Positions 25,835 to 35,472 of a DNA stretch of 64,000 bases are shown here, in pieces. Position 1 is the first letter of the stretch; each line of letters starts with the position of its first letter. The stretch is from Tolypothrix sp. NIES-4075 (lineage in GTDB: Bacteria > Cyanobacteriota > Cyanobacteriia > Cyanobacteriales > Nostocaceae). The notes under the pieces were generated by a model that was given only the letters and a program-made list of their open reading frames with translations, ran no database searches and was not told the origin of the DNA. A program made the position numbers and the translations under genes. The DNA lies in the NCBI RefSeq assembly GCF_002218085.1, contig NZ_BDUC01000010.1:206038-270037 (forward strand), given 5' to 3'.

Positions 25835-28800
25835 TCAGCTAGTTTCAGACGATTTGTTTAGGGAAGATAACTTCATTCTGCGACTCTCACGCGATAGTGG
25901 TACTAAAGCTGGAGCTTTTTGAGCATCGATGAGTTTAAAGCTTTCCACCACCTGAGATAATTCTGCAATTGTCGATGCCTCAAATACGCTACGCAAAGGC
26001 AACTCCAACCCAAAGCTGTCCCGCACTCTAGAGACAAGCTGAGTTGCTAATAATGAATGACCACCCAATTCAAAGAAATTGTCATGAATTCCTACGTGCT
26101 TGAGTCCCAAAACTTCAGCAAAAATTTTCACCAATGCTTCTTCAACCAAAGTCTGAGGTGCAACATAAGATGCAAAATCTGACTTAATTAAGGGTACTCT
26201 TAAAGCACGGCGATTTACTTTACCATTAGCTGTTAGAGGGAAAGACTCCAGCACTACAAAACTAGATGGCATCATGTATTCAGGCAGCTTTTGTGCTAAA
26301 TAAGTTTGCAACTGCGGTACTAACTTACGTGCTGAAGAAGCTTGTAAAGGATTATTAGCGTAACTTTGCCAGGGACGCAAGTCAGTGCTGGGTGAAAAAA
26401 TAATTCTTTTATTTATTGGTTGCTGTACAAAAACCACATCGTAGCGTCCTTCACTACTCGAATTTGACCAGCTAATATTAAGGCTGTAGGGGACATCCAG
26501 CGCATAGAAATCTTCTGGATCTACTCCGAAATTTTCGAGGTCTTGCAAAGCTTTACGCATTACTCCCGCTGTTTTAAAATCTTCTACACCTGATAGCCAT
26601 TCTGCTGTTTTAACTGCTGTTATCACTCGCGCATTAGGTACATTGGTAATAGCTAAAATATCTGATTGGTTTTCAATTAATAGCTGATGCACTGCTGAGA
26701 CAGTTAAATTATTTTCAGACCAGTCTAATACTGGATAATCCTTAGTGTTATTAACAGTTTCGCTGCCAATATGCAGAATTGCATTGTAACGAAACTGAGT
26801 TAATTCATTGCGTTCGCGTCCTCGGTTCAGTTGAATTTCTACGTGATTAATTTGGGGAAAACGCTGCTTTAATGCATTGAAAAAAGCTGGATCGATGACT
26901 AACTCTGTTTCTTGGAAAACTTGCATTTTTACCCGTTGCTGCAACTGTTCACGGGTGAGCGAAGGTTCTGCTTGATATAGTTGCACAGATGCATGAAAAG
27001 CTGGCAAAAGTTGCAGATTACGCACATCTCCTATAAAGATAAAGCCACCCGGCACAGTTGCCTGCACAGCACCTTCTAATACGCGAATAAGATAATCAAT
27101 ACTAGGAAAATATTGCACAACAGAATTGAGAATTACCGCATCAAAAGTACCTTCTATTCCCTCAAAGTCAGTTGCCATCTTTTGGTGTAACGTTACTTGC
27201 GGCATTTCTTGTGGCAACTGCTGTTGAATGTAGTTAAGTGAAATCGGGGAAAAATCCGTTGCATAATACTTGGTACAGTGCGGGGCAATTCTAAAGAGTA
27301 GTAAACCTGTTCCACAACCAATTTCTAGAACTCGCTTAGGTTGTAAAGTTAGAATTTGCGCTACTTGGTTATTAACCCATTCGCGTATTTGTTCTGCGGG
27401 AATAGGCTGATTTGTGTAACTACTATTCCAGCCGATAAAATTGAATGTTGGATCGCGATCGCTAGCAGGTTGATTATAAGTTTCGTTGTAAAGCATTTGC
27501 CATTGCGAAATTTGTTCATCCTGCAATTGCATTAATTGTATATTTTCCTGCTGGTTGCTATATTCAGTATTTAGCACAACATAAGCTATTAAACGTTTCT
27601 CACCTGCATCCTCAGAAGTCATCACAACATTTTGCTGCACTGCTGGATGTTGACTCAACACCGCTTCAATTTCTCCTAACTCAATGCGGTAGCCGCGAAT
27701 TTTTATCTGTTCGTCAAGACGATTTAAAAATTCAATATTACCATCTAATCGATAGCGAACTAAATCACCCGTTTTATAAATTGTAGAGACGCGATTAATC
27801 GCGTCTCTACAGGAAATGAAAGGATTAGGAATAAAGCGTTCAACAGTTAAATCAGAAAGGTTTAAATAGCCTCGCGCTAACCCATCACCACTTATGTACA
27901 ACTCACCTGGTACACCAATAGGTACGAGTTGTAAATGTTTGTCAAGTATATAAACTTGCGTGTTGTCAATGGGACGACCAATTGCAGGTGTTATATTGTT
28001 TTGATTCTTAACATTCCCGGAAGTTGTCACAACTGTATTTTCAGTCGGTCCATAGTTATTAACTACTTGGAAAACATGGTCAGCTAAAGGATATTGATGT
28101 AGTTTGTCCCCACCTGTAAGCAATATTCGTAAAGCTGCGTTATTCGGAAAATCTAATGTGAGAATTTGTTCTGCCAAAGGTGTTGGGAGAAAGCAAATTG
28201 TTATTGTTTTTGATATTAGCCAATCTCGTAAATGCTCAGGATTTAACCTAATTTCATCATCTACAAAATATATGCTTGCTCCAGCACTAAGATACGGGAA
28301 AATTTCCCACACACAAGCGTCAAAAGCAACCCCAGCTATCTGCGTTGCTCGGTCAAGGTGTGAAACTGCAAATGCTTTTTGATGCCAAAAAACTAGATTT
28401 AATAATCCCCTATGTTCAATTTGTACTCCTTTAGGCTTTCCAGTTGAGCCAGAGGTATAAATGACATAAGCGAGGTTTCCTACTGCAACTTGACTGGGAA
28501 GATTATCTTCAATTTCTTGAGCAATAATATCCCAATTATCTAAACATATTACCTGACAATTATGAGTTTCAAGCTGTTGAATCCATTGCTCGTGAGTTAA
28601 TAAAATTGGTACTTGAGCATCTTCAAACATCAAATTCAAACGTTCAGGGGGATAAGTTGGATCTAAAGGTACATAAGCTCCACCCGCTTTCAAAATGCCC
28701 AACATCCCGATTATCATATCAAAAGAGCGTTCTACACAAAGTCCTACTAAAACTTCGGCTTGAACACCTAATTTTTTCAGATAATGTGCAAGTTGATTGC

Positions 28801-30544
28801 TGCGTAGATTTAATTCTTTGTAGGTTAGAGACGCGACATGTCGCGTCTCTACATCTTCAAATACCAACGCTATGGCATCAGGAGTTTGCTCTGCTATAGT
28901 CTCAAATAACTGATGAATGCATTTATCTTGAGGATAATCTACTTGAGTATTATTCCATTCACTTAACAATTGATGTTGCTCAAGTTGACTTAAAAGTGGT
29001 AAATTTGCAATTCGCTGTTCTGGATTTGCAACTATACCCTCCAACAATATTTGGAAATGTTCTAGCATTCGGGTAATAGTAGCTTCATCAAATAAATCAG
29101 TTCTGTAAATTACAAAACCGCTGATTCCTTTCGAGCTATCTACCCATAATTGATTGTTTGCTTCTCGCTCCCACAAATGAAATTCTAAATCAAAGCGCGT
29201 TGTTGTAGTATCAAATTCCAAAGGACTAAGTATTAAACCAGGTAACTCTAACGCAGACATAGGCGCATTTTGAAGCGCAAATACTACTTGAAACAGCGGA
29301 TTTTGATTTAAGTTCCGCTCTGGATGCAGTTCTTCTACCAGCTTTTCAAAAGGCAAATCTTGATGAGCATAAGCACCCAAAGCTACCTCTTTGACTCGAC
29401 TTAATAATTCTCGAAAAGTTGGGTTTCCACTTAAGTCGGTACGCAGCACTAAACTATTGACAAAAAAGCCAATTAATTGTTCAATTTCACTACGGTTGCG
29501 GTTAGCGATCGCTGAACCCACAGCAATATCTTCTTGCTGGGTATAGCGGTAAAGTAAAATTTTGAATGCTGCCAGCAGAGTCATGAACAAAGTCACTCCT
29601 TCTTGCTGCGATAGAGTTTCCAGCGCTTCACTCAGGCTTTTTGGTAGTTGTAGAAGTTGCCTTGCACCCTGGTAAGTTTGAACTGCTGGTCTTCTGTCAG
29701 TAGGCAGATTTAGCATGGAAATGCCGTTTAATTGCTTCTGCCAGTAAGCTAACTGAGTTTCCAGCACATCTCCTTGCAGCCATTCGTGCTGCCATTGGGC
29801 AAAGTCTGCATATTGGATTGCTAGTTTCGGTAGAAAAGAAGGCTGACCGCTACTAAAGGCTGTGTAGAGTGCTGCTATTTCACCAATCAGCACTCCGATA
29901 GACCAACCATCGGAGACAATGTGGTGCATATTCAATAATAGAATATGTTCTGTTTCATCCAACTGCAAAAGTGTTACTCGTAGCAAGGAATCAGTTGATA
30001 AATTGAAAGGACGTTGAGCTTCTTGGGTAGTAAGTTGTCGTGCTTGTATTTCACGTTCAGCTTGTGGCAGTTGCCGCAAATCTATTATTGGTAAGGATAT
30101 TTTTAATGTGGGATTTATTATCTGAACTGGTTGCCCTTGCACCATGACAAAATTGGTGCGTAAAGCTTCGTGACGCTGCACAATTTCGTTAAATGTTTGC
30201 TCTAATGCTATAGAATTGAGCGAACCTTTTAAATGCAATGCTGCGGGAACGTTATAGAAAGGATTGTTAGGTGTTAATTGGTCAAGAAACCACAATCTTT
30301 GTTGAGCAAAGGAGAGGGGAAGATTTCCTTCGCGCAAAATAGGTACGAGCGGTGTATAAGTATAGTTACTAGTACGATTAGCTGCTTTGAAAAATTCAAT
30401 AATTTCTGCTTTATGTTGTTGAATTTCGGCACGCAGTTCTGGTGTTAGAGTGTTTTCAGGTGCGTTACAACGCAATTTTTCTTTATCAAGAAAAACCTGA
30501 ATATCTAAGCTGCGAAGATAAGATAAAAATTCAACTATTTTCAA
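25835..30544 (-). CDS. Nonribosomal peptide synthetase, TubC-C-A-nMT-T
   Basis: About 1569 aa from a TTG at 30544 (AAGGGGT just upstream; this makes the TubC start KIVEFLSYL as in relatives). Order: TubC docking domain (1-52), condensation domain (about 70-490, HHIVSDGWS near 206), adenylation domain (about 575-1430, YTSGSTGKPKG near 695), an N-methyltransferase inserted late in it (VLEIGCGTG near 1068), carrier domain (LGGHSLLATQ near 1493) and a short tail. My pocket reading D-A-W-F-L-G-N-V-V-K is the classic Leu code, so N-methyl-Leu is predicted. The TubC domain implies it receives a chain from another protein. Two palindromic repeats are embedded in frame. Confidence 0.92.
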   Translation of the reverse strand: MKIVEFLSYLRSLDIQVFLDKEKLRCNAPENTLTPELRAEIQQHKAEIIEFFKAANRTSNYTYTPLVPILREGNLPLSFAQQRLWFLDQLTPNNPFYNVPAALHLKGSLNSIALEQTFNEIVQRHEALRTNFVMVQGQPVQIINPTLKISLPIIDLRQLPQAEREIQARQLTTQEAQRPFNLSTDSLLRVTLLQLDETEHILLLNMHHIVSDGWSIGVLIGEIAALYTAFSSGQPSFLPKLAIQYADFAQWQHEWLQGDVLETQLAYWQKQLNGISMLNLPTDRRPAVQTYQGARQLLQLPKSLSEALETLSQQEGVTLFMTLLAAFKILLYRYTQQEDIAVGSAIANRNRSEIEQLIGFFVNSLVLRTDLSGNPTFRELLSRVKEVALGAYAHQDLPFEKLVEELHPERNLNQNPLFQVVFALQNAPMSALELPGLILSPLEFDTTTTRFDLEFHLWEREANNQLWVDSSKGISGFVIYRTDLFDEATITRMLEHFQILLEGIVANPEQRIANLPLLSQLEQHQLLSEWNNTQVDYPQDKCIHQLFETIAEQTPDAIALVFEDVETRHVASLTYKELNLRSNQLAHYLKKLGVQAEVLVGLCVERSFDMIIGMLGILKAGGAYVPLDPTYPPERLNLMFEDAQVPILLTHEQWIQQLETHNCQVICLDNWDIIAQEIEDNLPSQVAVGNLAYVIYTSGSTGKPKGVQIEHRGLLNLVFWHQKAFAVSHLDRATQIAGVAFDACVWEIFPYLSAGASIYFVDDEIRLNPEHLRDWLISKTITICFLPTPLAEQILTLDFPNNAALRILLTGGDKLHQYPLADHVFQVVNNYGPTENTVVTTSGNVKNQNNITPAIGRPIDNTQVYILDKHLQLVPIGVPGELYISGDGLARGYLNLSDLTVERFIPNPFISCRDAINRVSTIYKTGDLVRYRLDGNIEFLNRLDEQIKIRGYRIELGEIEAVLSQHPAVQQNVVMTSEDAGEKRLIAYVVLNTEYSNQQENIQLMQLQDEQISQWQMLYNETYNQPASDRDPTFNFIGWNSSYTNQPIPAEQIREWVNNQVAQILTLQPKRVLEIGCGTGLLLFRIAPHCTKYYATDFSPISLNYIQQQLPQEMPQVTLHQKMATDFEGIEGTFDAVILNSVVQYFPSIDYLIRVLEGAVQATVPGGFIFIGDVRNLQLLPAFHASVQLYQAEPSLTREQLQQRVKMQVFQETELVIDPAFFNALKQRFPQINHVEIQLNRGRERNELTQFRYNAILHIGSETVNNTKDYPVLDWSENNLTVSAVHQLLIENQSDILAITNVPNARVITAVKTAEWLSGVEDFKTAGVMRKALQDLENFGVDPEDFYALDVPYSLNISWSNSSSEGRYDVVFVQQPINKRIIFSPSTDLRPWQSYANNPLQASSARKLVPQLQTYLAQKLPEYMMPSSFVVLESFPLTANGKVNRRALRVPLIKSDFASYVAPQTLVEEALVKIFAEVLGLKHVGIHDNFFELGGHSLLATQLVSRVRDSFGLELPLRSVFEASTIAELSQVVESFKLIDAQKAPALVPLSRESRRMKLSSLNKSSETS
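27782..27811. repeat. In-frame palindrome inside the first NRPS (site B)
   Basis: A perfect 30-bp palindrome (arms TGTAGAGACGCGATT) is translated in frame as part of SCRDAINRVSTI before the YKTGD motif of the adenylation domain. The third NRPS lacks it at this position. Confidence 0.85.
28826..28851. repeat. In-frame palindrome inside the first NRPS (site A)
   Basis: A perfect 26-bp palindrome (arms TAGAGACGCGACA) is translated as part of VETRHVASL between ALVFED and TYKELN at the start of the adenylation domain. The third NRPS has only HQQ here. Confidence 0.85.
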
Positions 30545-30828
30545 AATTATACCCCTTGGCAAGAGTTGTTAGTTACTATTTTAGGACTAAAAAACGAACC
30601 GCCAAGAACGCCAAGGACGCCAAGGATAAGAGTTTAAGAGAGTTTTGGCGTTCATTTTTGTACTTGTTGATTAACTCAGCATTTGTACCACACTTAAAAC
30701 ATTATAAAAATCATTCTTTAGATTGAGAATATAGAACATTTGAGAGATTGCGTAATTTAGATTTTTTGAAGTATGGTGTTGAAGCACAAAGGTAACGCAG
30801 TTTACAAGCGATCGCAAGGTTTAAGCTC

Positions 30829-31956
30829 ATGATATTTATGCCCGTCAATTTCCTGTTTGTATGGCTGGTTCAACTGCTGTCCATTGGGGTACTTGGTGGG
30901 GGAATCTACATTTTTTATGAGTGGTACGAACGAGAACTTGTGGGAACTTTCTATTTGGTGGCTGGACTAGTAATGGTTTTGTGGTCTATTGGTGGTCGTT
31001 TTATCAGTTTGCCACTTTTGCGGCGTCCTGGAACTGATGAACCGAAGTTTATGCGTAGCAAAACCGTGCAACGCTTGTCACGACCGGATGGTAGTGTACT
31101 GCAAGTAGAGTTTTATGGTCCTGAGGATGGTCAACCGATTATTATGTCTCACGGTTGGGGACCCAACAGTACTGTATGGTATTATGCCAAGCGACAATTG
31201 AGCGATCGCTTCCGAGTAATTGTATGGGATTTACCAGGGTTAGGAAAATCCTCCAGACCGAAAAACAATGATTACTCAATAGAAAAATATGCGCGTGATT
31301 TAGAAGCGGTTATTGCGATCGCCGGGGATAAGCCTGTTTTCCTGCTAGGACACAGTATGGGTGGTATGATTACACTAACCTTTTGTCGGCTGTTTCCAGA
31401 ACTTTTGACAAGTCGGGTAGCTGGCTTAATTCTTGTGGATACTACTTACACCAATCCGGTAAAAACTTGTATTTTTAGTAATTTGGTACGTAAATTACAG
31501 AAGCCGTTGCTCGAACCTTTGTTGTACGTCACTATCTTGTTGTCACCGATTTTCTGGTTGATGACTTGGCTTTCGTATCTTAATGGTTCGTTGTACATCA
31601 GTGTAGAACTATCTGGATTTACGGGTACAGAAACACGCGGTCAACTAAATTTTGCTGGTTTATTATCAGCATTGGGTTCCCCTAATGTTTTGGCTCGCGG
31701 CACATTGGCAATGTTCAATTATGATGAAACAATGACTTTGCCGACGGTTAATGTTCCGGTGTTGGTTATCTGCGGTGCTTCAGATATAGCGACTAAACCT
31801 GTTGCAAGCGATCGCATGAAAGCAGAATTACCTTCTTCTGAATTAGTCAGCATCAAACGCGGTGGACATATGGCATTGATGGAGCAGAATCAGCGTTTTT
31901 CCGAAGCTGTTAGCGCATTTTGTGTTAGAAACTCGAACTCAAGCGTTTTTCCTTAA
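30829..31956 (+). CDS. Membrane-anchored alpha/beta hydrolase
   Basis: A 375-aa protein with two N-terminal membrane helices (about 5-28 and 38-58) and an alpha/beta-hydrolase domain. The nucleophile elbow is GHSMGG (near residue 180), the oxyanion region SHGWGPNS (near 107), and the likely acid/His region ends with RGGHMALMEQ. The substrate is unknown. It lies between two NRPS genes on the opposite strand, and its last four bases overlap the end of the second NRPS tail-to-tail. Editing, tailoring or resistance for the peptide is possible but unproven. Confidence 0.8.
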   Translation: MIFMPVNFLFVWLVQLLSIGVLGGGIYIFYEWYERELVGTFYLVAGLVMVLWSIGGRFISLPLLRRPGTDEPKFMRSKTVQRLSRPDGSVLQVEFYGPEDGQPIIMSHGWGPNSTVWYYAKRQLSDRFRVIVWDLPGLGKSSRPKNNDYSIEKYARDLEAVIAIAGDKPVFLLGHSMGGMITLTFCRLFPELLTSRVAGLILVDTTYTNPVKTCIFSNLVRKLQKPLLEPLLYVTILLSPIFWLMTWLSYLNGSLYISVELSGFTGTETRGQLNFAGLLSALGSPNVLARGTLAMFNYDETMTLPTVNVPVLVICGASDIATKPVASDRMKAELPSSELVSIKRGGHMALMEQNQRFSEAVSAFCVRNSNSSVFP

Positions 31957-34900
31957 AATTCAACTTCTTCTCGATCCTGACTTATACTACCAGCTTTATC
32001 TAATGAAGCTGCCCAAGATGTTGTTTCAATGTACTTAGCAAGTTGTTCAACAGTCGGTGCTTCAAATAAATTGCGTACAGGTAAATCTATTTTAAAGGTG
32101 TCCCGGATTCGAGAAACTAACTGAGTTGCTAATAAAGAATGACCACCCAATTCAAAGAAATTATCGTGGATACCTACTTGTTCTTTTCCTAAAATTTTAG
32201 CCCATATTTCCACAAGTAAATCTTCAACCTGCGTCCGTGGTGCGACAAAATCTGGTTTATCAAAAGTAATATCAGGTGCTTTTAAGGCACGACGATCCAC
32301 TTTGCCATTAGGTGTTAATGGTAGAGATTCCAATATTACATAGGCTTTTGGCACCATGTATTCTGGTAGCTTTTCTTTCAAAAATTGGCGAAGTAAAGAC
32401 GCAATTTTTTGCGCTGATTGCGTCAGTACCTGTTCTTGGTTGGGAACAATATAAGCCACCAACTGCTTATCACCAGGTATTTCCTCATCGGCAATAACTA
32501 CTGTTTCCCTTACCCCTGGATGCTGATTCAGCACCGCTTCTATTTCTCCCAATTCAATGCGGAAACCGCGAATTTTAACTTGATTGTCAATGCGACCTAA
32601 AAATTCAATATTCCCATCTGGTAAATAGCAACCTAAATCACCCGTTTTGTAAATTGTAGAGACGCGATTAATCGCGTCTCTACAAGAAATGAAAGGATTA
32701 GAAATAAAGCGTTCAGCAGTTAACTCAGGACAATTGATATATTCTCGCGCAAGTCCATCACCACCAATGTACAATTCACCAACAACCCCAATAGGCACTG
32801 GTTGTAAATTAGCATCTAATAAATAAATTTGTGTGTTTGTAATCGGGCAACCAATGGGAATAGATGTAGCTGATTCAGGTACGTTTTCCACCCTGTAATA
32901 AGCAGAAAATGTAGTATTTTCTGTAGGACCATAAACATGAATTAAGTTGTTTGGCGAACCCTTTTTGAGAATCTTTTTAACCCATCTAATATCAACAGTT
33001 TCCCCACCAAATAGTAAATATCGCAACGTCGCGAAAGCTTGCGGAACATCTCTGGCAATTTGCTGAAACAAAGCAGTAGTCAAAAACAGAACGCTGATAC
33101 CTTTTTGTCGTAGTTGTAATGCCAATTCATGAGGTGATAGAATGGCATCTTTGCTAATTCCCACAAGTTGAGCACCATTAAGTAGCGCTCCCCAAATCTC
33201 GAATGTCGCTGCATCAAAGGAAATATTTGAGGCTTGAGCAATTTTATCAGTAGGTTGCAATTTTATATAGTTTGTATTGCACACCAATCGATTTACAGCT
33301 TTGTGAGTTACAGCCACTCCTTTAGGTTTTCCTGTTGAGCCAGAAGTATACATTACATAAGCTAAATTATCGCTGCTTACGCTGTTTTTCGGATTTTCTG
33401 CGCTTTCTTGGACAATAATTTCCCAGTCTTTATCTATGCAAATAATTGGATTTGAGAAGCTTTGAAAATGCTTGAGCAACTTTTCTTGTGTCAGCAATAC
33501 TGAAACTTGTGCATCTTCCAGCATGAAATTTAAACGTTCTTGAGGATAGCTAGGATCTAAAGGAACATATGTTCCCCCCGCTTTCAAAATCCCCAGTAAC
33601 CCAACTATCATTTCTGGTGACTGTGAAATGCAAATACCTACTAAAACTTCAGATTTTACCCTTATTTTTTGTAAATGCTGTGCTAGTTGATTGCTGCGAA
33701 TATTCAACTCTCCATATGTTAGAGACGCGATACATCGCGTCTCTACATTTTCAAAGATTATTGCTATCGCATCAGGATGCTGCTTCACCTGATTTTCAAA
33801 CAATTGATGAATGCACTTATCTTGAGGATAATCTGCTTGAGTATTATTCCATTCGACTAATACCTGATAAAGCTTTTCTTCGTTTAATAGTGGTAAATTG
33901 GCGATGCCTTGATTTGGATTAGCAACAATACCTGATAACAGCGTTTGAAAATCTTCCAGCATCCGAGTAATAGTGGCTTTTTCAAACAAATCTGTGCTGT
34001 AAACCATTACACCTCTAATACCCTGAGAATGCTCCCACTTTGCACCCCATAAACTTCTAAAATCTTCGGAACACTTCCACAGATGTAACTCCAAATCAAA
34101 GCGTGTTTTCTTCAAGTCAATATTTATAAAGCTAGGCACTAAACCAGGCATTTCTAGCGCTGACATTGGCGCATTCTGTAAACCAAACACCACTTGAAAT
34201 AGCGGGTGCTGGCTCAAGTTTCGCTCTGGATGCAGTTCTTCTACTAACTTTTCAAAAGGCAAATCTTGATGGCTATATGCTCCTAGTGTTACTTCGCGTA
34301 CTCTAGATAGCAGTTCTCGGAAAGTCGGGTTTCCACTTAAGTCGGTACGTAACACCAAACTATTGACAAAAAAGCCAATTAATCCTTCTATTTCGCTGCG
34401 GTTACGGTTAGCAATTGGCGAACCGACGGCAATATCTTCTTGATGTGTGTAGCGGTAAAGCAATGTTTGAAATGCTGCCAGCAGAGTCATAAATAAGGTG
34501 ACACCTTCTTGCTGCGAAAGCTTTTCTAGTGCATCAGTTAGGTTTTTCGGTAACTCTAGAAATTGCGTTGCTCCTTGATAGGTTTGTATAGGCGATCGCG
34601 CTTTGTCGCTAGGCAGATGTAGCATGGAAATGCCGTTTAATTGCTGACGCCAATAAGTTAACTGAGTTTCCAACACTTCTCCTTGCAACCATTCGCGCTG
34701 CCAGTGGGCAAAATCGGCGTATTGAAGAGGCAATTCTAACAGTGAAGCCTGGTTTTGTACAAAAGCTGCGTACAGCGTTCCCAATTCGCGAATCAGCACT
34801 CCAATAGACCAATCGTCGCAGATAATGTGGTGCATATTCAGTAATAGAATATGTTCTGTTTCCCCAAGCACAAGCAGCGTCACTCGCAGCAACGGACCAG

Positions 34901-35273
34901 TAGACAAATCGAAAGGACGTTCTATCTCTGCGTTAATAATGCACTTTGCTTCAATCTCGCGTTCATCGCTTGGCAATTGTTGAAGGTCTAATATAGAAAA
35001 AGGTATTGTTAAGCTGGGAGCGTTAGCGCAGCTTTCCGCAGGAATCGCTTGCAGGGGTTGCCCATCTAATACTATAAATGTGGTGCGTAAAGTTTCATGA
35101 CGGCGCACGATTTCATTAAAAGTCTGCTTCAGTGCTGCTAAATTAAGCCTCCCTGTCAAGCGAATGACTGTTGGCACATTATAAATAGCATTACCGGGGA
35201 TCAATTGGTCGATGAACCACAGTCGCTGTTGGGCAAAAGATGCAGGAAAGACGAAGACCTCTTCAGAAGACAT
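31953..35273 (-). CDS. Nonribosomal peptide synthetase, C-A-T
   Basis: About 1106 aa from the ATG at 35273 (a TTG nine bases upstream is possible). Order: condensation domain (about 1-440), adenylation domain (about 515-1000, YTSGSTGKPKG near 641), carrier domain (LGGHSLLATQ near 1044). The condensation motif reads HHIICDDWS rather than HHxxxDG, keeping the first His pair and Asp. My pocket reading D-A-F-F-L-G-V-T-F-K suggests Ile or Val-type substrate. No docking or thioesterase domain. Two GAGACGCGA-type palindromes lie at the same relative sites as in the first NRPS. Confidence 0.92.
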   Translation of the reverse strand: MSSEEVFVFPASFAQQRLWFIDQLIPGNAIYNVPTVIRLTGRLNLAALKQTFNEIVRRHETLRTTFIVLDGQPLQAIPAESCANAPSLTIPFSILDLQQLPSDEREIEAKCIINAEIERPFDLSTGPLLRVTLLVLGETEHILLLNMHHIICDDWSIGVLIRELGTLYAAFVQNQASLLELPLQYADFAHWQREWLQGEVLETQLTYWRQQLNGISMLHLPSDKARSPIQTYQGATQFLELPKNLTDALEKLSQQEGVTLFMTLLAAFQTLLYRYTHQEDIAVGSPIANRNRSEIEGLIGFFVNSLVLRTDLSGNPTFRELLSRVREVTLGAYSHQDLPFEKLVEELHPERNLSQHPLFQVVFGLQNAPMSALEMPGLVPSFINIDLKKTRFDLELHLWKCSEDFRSLWGAKWEHSQGIRGVMVYSTDLFEKATITRMLEDFQTLLSGIVANPNQGIANLPLLNEEKLYQVLVEWNNTQADYPQDKCIHQLFENQVKQHPDAIAIIFENVETRCIASLTYGELNIRSNQLAQHLQKIRVKSEVLVGICISQSPEMIVGLLGILKAGGTYVPLDPSYPQERLNFMLEDAQVSVLLTQEKLLKHFQSFSNPIICIDKDWEIIVQESAENPKNSVSSDNLAYVMYTSGSTGKPKGVAVTHKAVNRLVCNTNYIKLQPTDKIAQASNISFDAATFEIWGALLNGAQLVGISKDAILSPHELALQLRQKGISVLFLTTALFQQIARDVPQAFATLRYLLFGGETVDIRWVKKILKKGSPNNLIHVYGPTENTTFSAYYRVENVPESATSIPIGCPITNTQIYLLDANLQPVPIGVVGELYIGGDGLAREYINCPELTAERFISNPFISCRDAINRVSTIYKTGDLGCYLPDGNIEFLGRIDNQVKIRGFRIELGEIEAVLNQHPGVRETVVIADEEIPGDKQLVAYIVPNQEQVLTQSAQKIASLLRQFLKEKLPEYMVPKAYVILESLPLTPNGKVDRRALKAPDITFDKPDFVAPRTQVEDLLVEIWAKILGKEQVGIHDNFFELGGHSLLATQLVSRIRDTFKIDLPVRNLFEAPTVEQLAKYIETTSWAASLDKAGSISQDREEVEF
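32654..32685. repeat. In-frame palindrome inside the second NRPS (site B)
   Basis: A perfect 32-bp palindrome (arms TTGTAGAGACGCGATT) encoding SCRDAINRVSTI, the same peptide at the same place as in the first NRPS. Confidence 0.85.
33720..33745. repeat. In-frame palindrome inside the second NRPS (site A)
   Basis: A 26-bp near-perfect palindrome (mismatch only at the centre) encoding VETRCIASL between IIFEN and TYGELN. It corresponds to site A of the first NRPS. Confidence 0.85.
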
Positions 35274-35472
35274 AACGTACAAACTTTTTGAGCCATGCTT
35301 TCAGCATATGAGTTACGCAATTTAACTTTCAATTACTTGATTGAGTGTATGTCTAATCTAATATAGATGTAAACAATTGATGATATTTTCTAATTGAAAC
35401 AAACATCTAACTTAAGATAGATGCGTAAATCTTCTAACACCATCTTCACCTTACAGACGCGATAAAATCAAA

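Noticed and set aside
25641..25922. A 93-codon frame across the GC-rich repeat
   Set aside because: It is made largely of repeat sequence and overlaps the NRPS end on the other strand.
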